Shown here piece by piece: positions 36,172 through 44,289 of a stretch of DNA of 49,126 bases (position 1 is its first letter; each line of letters begins with the position of its first letter). The position numbers and the translations under genes were made by a program. The notes beneath the pieces were generated by a model. That model ran no database searches. It was not told where the DNA came from and saw only the letters and a program-made list of their open reading frames with translations. The DNA comes from Nitrospira sp. LK70 (GTDB taxonomy: Bacteria; Nitrospirota; Nitrospiria; Nitrospirales; Nitrospiraceae): NCBI GenBank assembly GCA_011090425.1, contig PHGD01000002.1, positions 66,643-115,768 on the forward strand, in the 5' to 3' direction.

Positions 36172-37260
36172 TCAGGTGGTCCGCAGGACCGGAATGATGC
36201 GCCTGGCGTTCCCCCCATAGACGTCGGAGAGGACTTCGGCTGGAAGGTCGATGCCCGAAATGGTCCAACGCACGCTGCCTGGCGAGTTGGTCCCGGTGCA
36301 GGAGAAGCATTCGTCGTCGGTCTCGAAGAACCGAAAGTGCCGAGCGTAGGCGTCACTTGCCGGAGGCGAGGCATCAGTGCCGAACAGGACCCGCCTCGGA
36401 TAGGCGAGGACCAACCGTCTGGTCGCCCGTGGCTGTCGACCGAGATCGGCTAAGCGGGCCGCCACATCGACGTAGAAGTTGGGATAGGCGTTCAATAGCC
36501 GGGACACCCAGGCCAGATGTTCGGCGTTGCCGCCGACGTGGGCGCCGATGAAGGTGACCTTCGGATTCGTGGCAACGAGCCGTTCGAGTGCGTCGAGCAA
36601 TTTCGCGAACCGTGGGAATCGGGGATCGGCAAAGTGCCATTCAGGGTGGACGAGCAACTCCTCCAGTCGCTCGTTGTGCTCAGTGAGCGGCTCGAAGAAT
36701 GCTGGCGGATCGGCGACGTGGATCAGCACAGGCAAATCAGCCTTCTTTGCCACCTCCCAGACGGGGGCGATCCGGTCGTCATCAGGCAGTATGACCTTCC
36801 CGTTCTCGTCACGGACCCATAGGCCCAGGTTCTTCCAGACCTTGAGTCCGGAGGCACCCCGAGATGCCGAGTCCCAAAGGCTTTTTGCCAGCCGGTCCGG
36901 CCAGCCGGGCTGACTACACTCCTGCCAGTCCAACCGACAGAACGTCACAAACCGACCAGGATGGGAACGGTCGTACCGATCGAGGTTCGCTTCGAGGGTG
37001 CTACCCCAGTAGCCGTCGAGATTGACGATCGTTTCAACATTGCATTCTTCCATGAGGGCCACCAACCTCCCCACGTCCTCGACCGCCCAGCGACTCTCAC
37101 TCGTGCGCTCGTATCCCGACGATGTCTCCGGGCGTCGGCCGAGGTGATTGTGCGCATCGATGACTGGGAAGGATGATCGACGCACGTCGTGCTCGGGAAC
37201 GCGCACCATCGGCTCTGGGCGGTAGTGGCGGAGCAGTATGTGTCTCCAGTCTCTCTCCAT
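36172..37260 (-). CDS. Amidohydrolase-2 family (TIM-barrel metal hydrolase)
   Basis: 362 residues from ATG 37260, behind GGGAGGTGGCC. Metal-site motifs of PF04909 are in order: DAHNHLG near residue 38-44, a GLKVWKNLG segment, PVLIHVADP, FIGAHVGGN and LFGTDASPP (final Asp). Family members hydrolyse or decarboxylate small ring or carboxyl substrates; the N-terminal HxH variant (HNH) is normal. No signal peptide. The substrate is unknown. It may belong to the tailoring set further right (GT, DUF6065, oxygenase, sulfotransferase), though a MITE-bearing intergenic region separates them. C-terminal residues past 36180 (RRIIPVLRTT) look natural. Confidence 0.85.
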   Translation of the reverse strand: MERDWRHILLRHYRPEPMVRVPEHDVRRSSFPVIDAHNHLGRRPETSSGYERTSESRWAVEDVGRLVALMEECNVETIVNLDGYWGSTLEANLDRYDRSHPGRFVTFCRLDWQECSQPGWPDRLAKSLWDSASRGASGLKVWKNLGLWVRDENGKVILPDDDRIAPVWEVAKKADLPVLIHVADPPAFFEPLTEHNERLEELLVHPEWHFADPRFPRFAKLLDALERLVATNPKVTFIGAHVGGNAEHLAWVSRLLNAYPNFYVDVAARLADLGRQPRATRRLVLAYPRRVLFGTDASPPASDAYARHFRFFETDDECFSCTGTNSPGSVRWTISGIDLPAEVLSDVYGGNARRIIPVLRTT

Positions 37261-37387
37261 GGCCACCTCCCAACCTCATCCGCGCGCACTTATGCAACGA
37301 CGTCGGCCCCTGCGCTCTCGGGTGAGAACGCTTGGTAGGCTCCAAGTCAGTATAGTATCATCTTCTGTGTGTATGGTATTATTTTCT

Positions 37388-37647
37388 CTATGTATGCAGC
37401 AATTCTCAATTTAAAACCATAAAAATAAGTCGGTATTTGTTTACGGTAAAAACGATACCAAAATAGCCAAATTTTGCTGCACTAGAAAATTTATGATTAA
37501 GCAAGCCATCGAAGGCAATCATAAACCTTTGCCAGTTCAAATTTTTCCAAAAAACTTTTTAAGTTACTCAAATCTAGCGAGAAAAATGCAAAAAACAATT
37601 TCCTTTAACATTATATGGTTTTAAATTGAGAATTGCTGCTATGTATG
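37388..37647. mobile_element. 242-bp MITE with 25-bp perfect inverted ends and 9-bp target duplication
   Basis: The element spans 37397-37638. Its ends, 37397-37421 and 37614-37638, are exact inverted copies of 25 bp (starting CAGCAATTCTCAATTT). CTATGTATG lies directly outside both ends (37388-37396 and 37639-37647). The interior is AT-rich, unlike the GC-rich flanks, and holds no gene. This is a non-autonomous element; no full-length parent with these ends is in the window. Confidence 0.9.
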
Positions 37648-37738
37648 AAGCGACGATCGGCAAGGTGGACGGCCTCACGAACAGCCTGATGAGCGCCAGC
37701 CCTCTCCGCGCATTCCCATTCCGGCAGCGCTCGCTGCC

Positions 37739-38773
37739 ATGTTTCGGTCTCCTCGAATCCAGGTCGCTTTGACACGTCGTCGGGTGTGGCCGTTCTTGGG
37801 TATCGTCGACAAAGATGGTCGGGATGGCGGCTGGTGCGGACTGACCGGGCCGCTCAGGCGGCAGGTCGACCTGGATATCTACTATGAACTCCGGCGCACA
37901 TTTCGGATAGTTGGCTTTAGCAGCCACGTGACTTTTCCGGCAGTCAAAGACGGATTGGTCAAGGACTACGGACGCCTCTGTGACGGTTGGTGTCATTGCT
38001 TTCGCCAACCCGATGACTACATTTCGCCGACACTACCCAGAGCGCTGATCAGCGAGTCTGACTTCGTGGACTATCAGGCCGTCTCGCCGCAGACTATCTG
38101 TGGGTCCAGCGCCCCCCAGAAGGACTTTGATTTCATATACGTCTGCCTTCCCGGGCGATGGGCGGAGATAACGAAGAACTGGGCCCTTGCCAAAGCGTGT
38201 CTCTACCGCCTGTGCAACGACCTGGGCCTGAAGGGTCTTCTACTGGGCCGCTGGCAGATCTTGGACCTTCCCTTTCGTCGCAACCTCACCATCGTGGGCG
38301 ACGTACCTCGACGGATCGCGCTCCAGTACGTCGGTCGCTCGCGCATGCTGTTTGTTCCCAGCCTGATGGACGCCTCTCCCCGCCTTCTCGCGGAGGCCCT
38401 TTGCATGGACGTTCCCATCCTCGTCAACCACAAAATATTAGGCGGCTGGAAGTACGTCACCCAGTCGACCGGCACCTTCTTCGACAGTGACGAGGATGTG
38501 GCACAGGCTGCGGCGCAGTGTCTGTCTAGTTCAACCGATCCGCGTGCTTGGTTCCACGCGAACTACGGACCTGTGAGATCCTCCCTAAGGCTATCCAGTT
38601 TCCTCCACAGCCTCGACGGTGATTTCGACCCGACTGCGTCCTTGCGGCTCGCTCACGAAGCTGTTTTGCCGTCCGGAGCAAACCCCGGATTTCGGCTGAA
38701 CCCAAGTGGGATCACCCAGCCGGTTTGGCTCCGGCCACCGCCCGCGCTGGGTCATTTTCAGGGCGACGAATGA
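37739..38773 (+). CDS. Glycosyltransferase, GT4-like
   Basis: 344 residues, ATG at 37739. The C-terminal half carries the nucleotide-sugar-binding Rossmann part: NLTIVGDVPRRIALQYVGRS, then SRMLFVPSLMDASPRLLAEA and LCMDVPILVNHKILGG, the S-x-x-D-x-x-PRxxxEA-(x)6-PIxVN pattern of GT-B group-1 transferases (GT4). The N-terminal half (YYELRRTFRIVGF, DFDFIYVCLPGRWAEITKNW) is less typical. It probably transfers a sugar to a small acceptor or glycan. There is no signal or helix, so it should be cytoplasmic. It is convergent with the DUF6065 gene (28 bases between stops). Confidence 0.7.
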   Translation: MFRSPRIQVALTRRRVWPFLGIVDKDGRDGGWCGLTGPLRRQVDLDIYYELRRTFRIVGFSSHVTFPAVKDGLVKDYGRLCDGWCHCFRQPDDYISPTLPRALISESDFVDYQAVSPQTICGSSAPQKDFDFIYVCLPGRWAEITKNWALAKACLYRLCNDLGLKGLLLGRWQILDLPFRRNLTIVGDVPRRIALQYVGRSRMLFVPSLMDASPRLLAEALCMDVPILVNHKILGGWKYVTQSTGTFFDSDEDVAQAAAQCLSSSTDPRAWFHANYGPVRSSLRLSSFLHSLDGDFDPTASLRLAHEAVLPSGANPGFRLNPSGITQPVWLRPPPALGHFQGDE

Positions 38774-38801
38774 GCGCTGGCGACCTTTCCGTTGGGGCTT
38801 G

Positions 38802-39596
38802 TCAATCGCGGTCGCCCTCAGCGCCGGCGTCGGAAAATGGCAGTATCCGTAGCGACCGTTGGTGTTCCGAAGCCTCGCTGCCATCAACGGAGGTGCCACG
38901 GAAGTAGTGACCCTGCCACAAGCCGCTTGGGTCCACATCCACCGGATGCGTGCGGGTCGCGCCGATAAAGTTGTGCCGGCTACGCGCCCACTCAGCATTC
39001 TTGGCCGACACATCGGGATCGGAGTCAATAGCTCTGATCTCCGGCTGGAACTGCTCGAGGCGGCCTCGCAGCTCAGGAACGATCATCCCGATGGGTTCGT
39101 GCTCTGCGAATAGCACCGTGTGGTTCGAGCGGGTTATCTGCCAGTTCATGGTGAAGGTCGCACAAGACCAGTCGGTCTCGACCAAGCCTTCCAACGGAGA
39201 TGCGCCATCCTTCGGACAGTTTGCCGGGCCACGTACGAGAAGGTTGCATCCTGGCGGCGTCCGAAATACATATGGCACATGAAAGGTAAGTATGCCGTTC
39301 CCAAAAGTGCTGACGGCAGGGAACGGCCTGCGCCCCGTCAGGTAGAAGATCTCGACAGCATCGGTTCCGTCGCCGCCTGTCCAGCGGACCTTGAACGAAT
39401 GGCTATTGAGCATGAACCAACCCGACTGGTTGGCGAGAACCATGGGCAAACAGTAGTATGCCCTACGGCCAGAACTCGAGTCCATCCATTGTCGCCTCCT
39501 CGGAGCAGGCACCAGCGCGATGGCTGGGCTGCCCTCAAGACGATATGCCACAAGAGGGATTCGCGGCTGCGGCTCCAGGAGTGGATCTTCTGCCAT
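38802..39596 (-). CDS. DUF6065 family protein
   Basis: 264 residues. PRRRQWMDSSSGRRAYYCLP, PMVLANQSGWFMLNSHSF and VSTFGNGILTFHVPYVFRTP are the conserved blocks I associate with DUF6065, a family of unknown function with a beta-rich fold. TDWSCATFTMNWQITRSNHT and FAEHEPIGMIVPELRG follow. There is no signal peptide. The small Pro-rich gene upstream on the same strand ends about 20 bases before it, so they form one transcript. No reaction is known. Its neighbours (oxygenase, sulfotransferase, GT) suggest a place in a tailoring pathway. Confidence 0.7.
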   Translation of the reverse strand: MAEDPLLEPQPRIPLVAYRLEGSPAIALVPAPRRRQWMDSSSGRRAYYCLPMVLANQSGWFMLNSHSFKVRWTGGDGTDAVEIFYLTGRRPFPAVSTFGNGILTFHVPYVFRTPPGCNLLVRGPANCPKDGASPLEGLVETDWSCATFTMNWQITRSNHTVLFAEHEPIGMIVPELRGRLEQFQPEIRAIDSDPDVSAKNAEWARSRHNFIGATRTHPVDVDPSGLWQGHYFRGTSVDGSEASEHQRSLRILPFSDAGAEGDRD

Positions 39597-39616
39597 GGGT
39601 GGCGTAGGCGGTGCTC

Positions 39617-39925
39617 TTACGCCTGTTCAAGTTCGGCTCGGGCAGCCCGCAACTCCTCCAGGGCCGCCGACAGCCTTCCCTCCAGTTCGTCGAACTCCCG
39701 CAGGCTCCGCGGCTCCATATCGCCCAGAGCGACTGGCCCGCCAAGACGAGCGAGAAGAATCTGCGCCATCATGCGCAACTCGAAAATGTCCCAGTCCCGG
39801 AAGTGGCCCTCGGGCGGTCCGGGAGGGGGCGGCCCATCGCCGCTCGACGCCGAGCCGAACACGAGTCCCTTTCCCTGCCACTCGGCAGGCAAGGTAAGAA
39901 TCATAACGTCACGAATCTTGGCCAT
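39617..39925 (-). CDS. Small Pro-rich/coiled-coil protein of unknown function
   Basis: 102 residues from ATG 39925 (MAKIRDVMILTLPAEWQGKG), behind GGAGG. A Gly/Pro patch (GDGPPPPGPPEGH) is followed by a helical part with a C-terminal coiled coil (LEGRLSAALEELRAARAELE). I do not recognise it. It could be an adaptor or a substrate peptide for the modifying enzymes around it; the second is speculation with no leader or core motif to support it. It is probably co-transcribed with the DUF6065 gene. Confidence 0.6.
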   Translation of the reverse strand: MAKIRDVMILTLPAEWQGKGLVFGSASSGDGPPPPGPPEGHFRDWDIFELRMMAQILLARLGGPVALGDMEPRSLREFDELEGRLSAALEELRAARAELEQA

Positions 39926-40114
39926 AGGGGCTCCTCCCATCAAAGCTGATGGCGAATAGATCTAACACTCAGCGCCGTTGCATTCATCAGCACTGCACTG
40001 GCACGAATACCGCTGGGCTATACCATACCGGCCCATAGCTGTCAAACACACGCGAGTAGCGGACTCAGTACAGCCCTTTCCCATCGATCTGTGAGTATTC
40101 GCTTCATGCTCCGT

Positions 40115-41065
40115 TCAAAATGCGAATGGCAAGATGACATTGGTGTCCTCAGTGGCGTGCTTAAATCGCAGTTGTGTAACCTTATCGACGAGACGGGTTA
40201 GCATCTCAGCGGCGGGTGGGCCCTGCCCACCTAAGCGCTTAACGCGGTCCATAATCACTTCAGCTGCCGTCACCGTACCTTCTGAACGCACGGTGAATCG
40301 GATGGTGGCCGGCCCGTGATATACAAGCGCTGATCTGCCCAGCTCTGAAGCTAATCTTCTAACCAACTCGTCTGCGGCAGCAAGCACGGCTTCACGAGGG
40401 AGCGGTCCGGAGATTAGCGGTCCGGCTTCCTGGATATGGCCGTGAATAACAAGCCTCCCCTCAATGGGGTCCATGCCGCCTTCGACGAGCTGAACGGAGT
40501 GCGGCATGCGGTCGTCGAATACGAGCAAACGGTTGAAGCGCGGCGAGATTGACTGATAGAATGCTGAACCCCACGCCGGTTGATGCATTCTAGATTCGAA
40601 GTAGTTTTCTTCGTTCCAGATCAATGTCTCGCCTCCGATGGTTCTCCGGTCGTCTTTTGTCAGCGAATAAACGTATCCAAACCGTCCGTTGGCGGCATCG
40701 TTATGCTGGCCCTGCCGGCAACCATTGATATAGAGGCTTAGATAACATTGTCTGACGGGGAAATGGCCGAATCTCTCCGCGGTCCACTGGGCAAGGCGGC
40801 TTCGAAACATGCCCATCAATCGAGCACCGAGCACCCTCTCGGGGTCCGTCCGAAGGTAACTGTACAAGCCCGGCACGTACCAATAGTCCCAGTTCGCGTG
40901 CGTTTTTATTGAATGCTGGTACGGATTGCCCAAATGCATCTCCGCAATCGCTCGCATCTCAAGCGCCACTGCCGACGGCATGAAGTCCTCTACGACCACA
41001 TACGGCGCACGGAACGGGCCGTTGGTCACTAACTCTGCTCCAGCGGCCTCGTGATGGTACCTCAC
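40115..41065 (-). CDS. 2OG-Fe(II) oxygenase with an AgmX/TonB-like C-terminal domain
   Basis: 316 residues from a GTG at 41065 that overlaps the sulfotransferase TGA (GTGA); the frame is also open to 41095. Counted from 41095, the double-stranded helix shows His131/Asp133 (GQHNDA), His199 (RMPHSVQLVEG) and Arg214 (GRLVIHGH), the iron- and 2-oxoglutarate-binding pattern of prolyl-4-hydroxylase-like enzymes. A tail from about residue 255 (TIRFTVRSEGTVTAAEVIM ... VTQLRFKHATEDTNVILPFAF, here shortened) looks like the AgmX/PglI TonB-type C-terminal domain. It presumably hydroxylates a peptide or small molecule. The fusion is unusual. It is coupled to the Stf0 gene. Confidence 0.75.
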   Translation of the reverse strand: MRYHHEAAGAELVTNGPFRAPYVVVEDFMPSAVALEMRAIAEMHLGNPYQHSIKTHANWDYWYVPGLYSYLRTDPERVLGARLMGMFRSRLAQWTAERFGHFPVRQCYLSLYINGCRQGQHNDAANGRFGYVYSLTKDDRRTIGGETLIWNEENYFESRMHQPAWGSAFYQSISPRFNRLLVFDDRMPHSVQLVEGGMDPIEGRLVIHGHIQEAGPLISGPLPREAVLAAADELVRRLASELGRSALVYHGPATIRFTVRSEGTVTAAEVIMDRVKRLGGQGPPAAEMLTRLVDKVTQLRFKHATEDTNVILPFAF

Positions 41066-41808
41066 GGTCTTAGAGCCCGGTATTGCTGCTCCCACTTGAC
41101 GGAAGTCTCATCAGCCAGTCTCTTGAGTTGTGGTACAAAATCGGGCAGACCGACATCAGGAATATCAAGGAAACCAAGGACGGCCCGGAGGCTCTGGTTA
41201 TAGGCCGAACTTAAGTCTTCGTAGAATAATTGCATAGGGGTAATGTGGCGGCGTTGAAAGTATGCCTCCCACTCATTGTCGTAGATGTGAGCCCATTCGA
41301 CGCACTTGTCGATCAAGCGAAGGTCGAAGTCGACCGACGTTAGCTGTTCCATCGGGTGCGGCTGTAGTGCCGCAGGAAGCTCCCATACGGATGTTCGAGA
41401 CGCCTTAAAATGTGAAATTCCTTGGGCAACTTTATTGCGCCGACGCAACCATACATACCGAACTGTCGAGAAACGTTGATGCAAGAGGTCGTTCAAGGAC
41501 CCGCCTTGACGGACAGAGGAAGGAGAATCCGGACTGCCACGAAGCGCGCGATACATGTCAAGCAAGGTGGACCAGTGCAGCTTGGTTCCGAACACCCCAT
41601 TCGAAGTGCTTGTTGCCAGAATTATTCCCGAGACATAGTCCGATTCGCGGTCGATCCCGTAGTGGCGCCTCCAATACTCCTCGACCTCGGTTCGGTGATC
41701 AAAGAATTCTGCGGGCGCGCCCGCACGCCCGGAATGGTATAGTCCCTGACACAGAAGCGTGCTTCCGGTACGGGGACTCGTACATACGATGTAAGCAAGC
41801 GGCCTCAT
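41062..41808 (-). CDS. Stf0-family sulfotransferase
   Basis: 248 residues from ATG 41808 (MRPLAYIVCTSPRTGSTLLC). The P-loop-like 5'-PSB motif TSPRTGSTLL is followed by GRAGAPAEFF, then GVFGTKLHWSTL and YVWLRRRNKVAQGISHFKA (3'-PB region, R-R-xxxAQ-S). This is the pattern of Stf0, the mycobacterial trehalose 2-sulfotransferase family. It uses PAPS to sulfate a hydroxyl on a sugar or similar acceptor. The frame stays open 47 codons further up but overlaps the IS91 remnant, so that extension is unlikely. It is translationally coupled to the oxygenase gene. PAPS could come from cysC at 34.0 kb. The acceptor is unknown. Confidence 0.85.
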   Translation of the reverse strand: MRPLAYIVCTSPRTGSTLLCQGLYHSGRAGAPAEFFDHRTEVEEYWRRHYGIDRESDYVSGIILATSTSNGVFGTKLHWSTLLDMYRALRGSPDSPSSVRQGGSLNDLLHQRFSTVRYVWLRRRNKVAQGISHFKASRTSVWELPAALQPHPMEQLTSVDFDLRLIDKCVEWAHIYDNEWEAYFQRRHITPMQLFYEDLSSAYNQSLRAVLGFLDIPDVGLPDFVPQLKRLADETSVKWEQQYRALRP

Positions 41809-41961
41809 GAGTACGTCGGGGAATAGTATTTTCAAACCACGTTTTGATGCTGGGGAAATTTTATGGCAAGCCGATTTAGAGGTCAAGTGATAGGCATTGG
41901 GGTTCGAACCTGGGCTTGAAGGTCGAAAGGTGGAGAGTGCATCGGCCATTAGCGGGGTGGT

Positions 41962-42400
41962 GAACGCGGGGTGCGCCCTTTTGCGGATGGCGGGCCCAAG
42001 CGAAGGAGTGGCGTTGTTAAAAAGCGTTGTCGATTAAGCGGTTTCATTAAATCGGGTCGTGGGGCCGGTGCTCGCAGTGATGCACGGATGGGGAAGCCGA
42101 GGTGGTAAGGATCTTCATGATTACGGCTTGCCTCAAGGATGGCGGCAAGGATGGACAGGTTGCCACCGCAATGGGCACAGTGCTCGAGATCGATACCGAA
42201 GACCCGCTTGAGCAGCCGTGCCCAACTGATACGCGCTGGGGGCGTGTATTGAGGTGCATCTGTTGAGTCAGGAGTGACCGCGGCGGTCTCGGAAGTTGCA
42301 TTGGAGACAATGGCCGAACGAAGCTTGGCATTGGGTGCGAGCACGTCATGGAAGCGGATAAGATGCAACCGCGGATGCGGACCAGTGCAGCCAACCGTTG
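41962..42400 (-). pseudogene. IS91-family transposase C-terminal remnant
   Basis: Reads RLHLIRFHDVLAPNAKLRSA, ARISWARLLKRVFGIDLEHC and CAHCGGNLSILAAILE, then in two frames QAVIMKIL and HLGFPIRASLRAPAPRPDL. The HGVLAP-like motif plus the late CxxCGG knuckle are IS91 (Transposase_31) hallmarks. Only the last 130 residues remain, with frame changes. It joins the IS256 remnant near 42400. Confidence 0.75.
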
Positions 42401-42719
42401 CATAAGGTGATGCCCAACGCCACGTAGACCGCTTTGGGTTTGACGGCTCCGTCATGCCGCGATTTCACAAAGAGACAATCGAAATAGAGAATCGGATACA
42501 CCGTTTCCAGAGGACGCCTCTGCCAGAGGCGCACATCCTCATCGGTAATGGTAGAGAGGAGTGTCGGCGACACCTCCGTCCCATATAACTCTTCGAGATG
42601 GCTTTGAATTTCCCGCGTGGTGAGCCCGTGGGCATAGAGGGCCAGTACTGCCTGCAGCAAGGGTGTCCAACCTACTATCGCTTTTGGGAAGAAGCTATTG
42701 CAGCATAGGCGTCCTGAAA
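42400..42719 (-). pseudogene. IS256-family transposase internal fragment
   Basis: VLALYAHGLTTREIQSHLEE, LYGTEVSPTLLSTITDEDVR and ETVYPILYFDCLFVKSRHDG are the central part of a mutator transposase. Both ends are missing: the right end is cut near the second IS481, the left near 42400 by the IS91 remnant. It is unlike the intact IS256 at 32.3 kb (YLFIDGVAERLH), so it comes from a different element. Confidence 0.8.
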
Positions 42720-43772
42720 TGTGTGTGATTCGCACACATCGTTTCACGTAAACTGCCCGGATGGATGCTGAGATACGCAAGCGACGACATTGGGTACAGC
42801 TCTATCAGGAAATGGGAGATGCCGGGTTAGTCTGTCGTCGATGCGGGATCTCCTATCCGACACTTCGTAAGTGGGTGCGCCGGTACCGAGAAGCCGGTGA
42901 GGCCGGCCTTGTCAGCCGCAGCCGCCGTCCCACCCGATCTCCTGCTCGACGTATCCTCGAGCATGAGCGTGTCTTGATTCTCAGCTTGCGGAAGGAGCGG
43001 AAGTTAGGGGCTCGCCGGATCCAACACGAACTGCGGCGCCATCATGATCTCCGCCTCTCGCTCGACTCCATTCACAAGGTCTTGGTCACCAATCACATGC
43101 CCCCACTGGTTCGTCCTGCTCGGCGGAAGACACGACACCGGTATGCTCGACTGATTCCTGGGGACCGCGTGCAACTCGACACGTGCAAGATTGCCCCGGG
43201 CTGTTATCAGTACACCGCCGTGGATGACTGCACACGCTATCGCGTGTTGGCCGTGTTCCCTCGACGCACCGCAGCCAGTACGCTGGTCTTCTTGGAGCGT
43301 GTCATTGAGGAAATGCCATTTCCGGTGCAGCGGGTCCAAACTGACCGTGGCCGAGAATTCTTTGCCGTGGCGGTACAACAGTGGCTCATGGACCACTGCA
43401 TCAAATTCCGCCCCAATCGACCGGCGTCTCCGCATTTGAACGGCAAAGTCGAGCGGTCGCAGAAAACCGACCGTGAAAAATTCTGGGCGGTGACTGATCC
43501 TCGGACACCCGACATGGATTTGCGGTTGGCTGAGTGGCAACACTATTACAACTGGACTCGGCCTCATGGCTCCTTGAACGGCCACACACCTATCGAAGCG
43601 ATCTGTGCAAAGCAAGAAGTCACGCCAATTTGGGATGAGGTTGAAGCTGGATATGACCCGACTGGTGAGCGATTCCAGGTTGCTCACTATCAAACAGACT
43701 TAGCTCTCAGGCGGCATACGGAAGCACGGTTTCAGCCTCAAGAAAAGTGAAACGATGTCTCCGAATCGCACA
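42720..43772 (+). mobile_element. IS481-family insertion sequence (second type)
   Basis: Inverted ends 42720-42745 (TGTGTGATTCG ... CATCGTTTCAC) and 43747-43772 differ at three positions of 26. TGAAA lies directly outside both (42715-42719, 43773-43777), a 5-bp duplication. Its transposase differs from the one at 14.7 kb. Confidence 0.88.
42761..43750 (+). CDS. IS481-family transposase
   Basis: 329 residues, ATG at 42761. An N-terminal helix-turn-helix (AGLVCRRCGISYPTLRKWVR) is followed by SRSRRPTRSPAR. The rve core has Asp in GDRVQLDTCKIA, Asp in VQTDRGREFF and Glu in HLNGKVERSQKTDREKFW. W-HYYNWTRPHGSLNGHTP is the typical C-terminal signature. It is intact, and its TGA lies inside the right inverted repeat (43748-43750). 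Probably active. Confidence 0.92.
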   Translation: MDAEIRKRRHWVQLYQEMGDAGLVCRRCGISYPTLRKWVRRYREAGEAGLVSRSRRPTRSPARRILEHERVLILSLRKERKLGARRIQHELRRHHDLRLSLDSIHKVLVTNHMPPLVRPARRKTRHRYARLIPGDRVQLDTCKIAPGCYQYTAVDDCTRYRVLAVFPRRTAASTLVFLERVIEEMPFPVQRVQTDRGREFFAVAVQQWLMDHCIKFRPNRPASPHLNGKVERSQKTDREKFWAVTDPRTPDMDLRLAEWQHYYNWTRPHGSLNGHTPIEAICAKQEVTPIWDEVEAGYDPTGERFQVAHYQTDLALRRHTEARFQPQEK

Positions 43773-44289
43773 TGAAATGTCACCCCAATTGCGTTATCCG
43801 GTTGGTAGATGGTACCCCCTAAACTTTTTAATCTTTTCGCTGGTCGATCCGATAGCTGATTCCTCTCTCTGTTGCTAAACACTCCCCTCACCTCTCCCAA
43901 CCCAGCCAGGAAACGGAAATGGAACGGTAGAAAGCCGCCCTTTGCATTCATGAACAAAGACTCCGATTCTTTACAGCTTACGGACGGATACCAGGTTTCG
44001 CCCAGAAACACTTCGATTGCATGCGCGATTGCTCTGACCTGGGCAGCTTCACAGTTTGATATAAAAACTCTAAGTTTCGATAGTGTTGACCTCACCAATG
44101 CAACAATTCCCCATCTTGCCATAATCAGGATGTATATGTTTTGGCGCTGCATAATCGAGTATGCCATGCAGCCAAAAGCTATGCGTCAATGGAAATTGGC
44201 CTCAAACCGACTTCAAACTGTTGGTATGGCTTGTCAGGGCAACCGCCCTTACTCTTGAGGCAGTGGCCTCTCTCGTTCCCTCGAAACTT
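43773..44289. other. AT-richer stretch with no gene I can support
   Basis: Long frames overlap on both strands (43872-44258 plus; down from 44167 minus), but neither shows a family pattern and they are mutually exclusive. The minus frame contains TIYQPDNAIGVTFH and runs into the IS481, which hints that the IS hit a gene relic there. Confidence 0.35.

Noticed and set aside
35717-36220. 167-residue plus-strand frame
   Set aside because: Opposite to the DUF5615 relic, whose motif order is clear.
39120-39959. 279-residue plus-strand frame
   Set aside because: Antisense of the DUF6065 and small Pro-rich genes; no ribosome site or motif.
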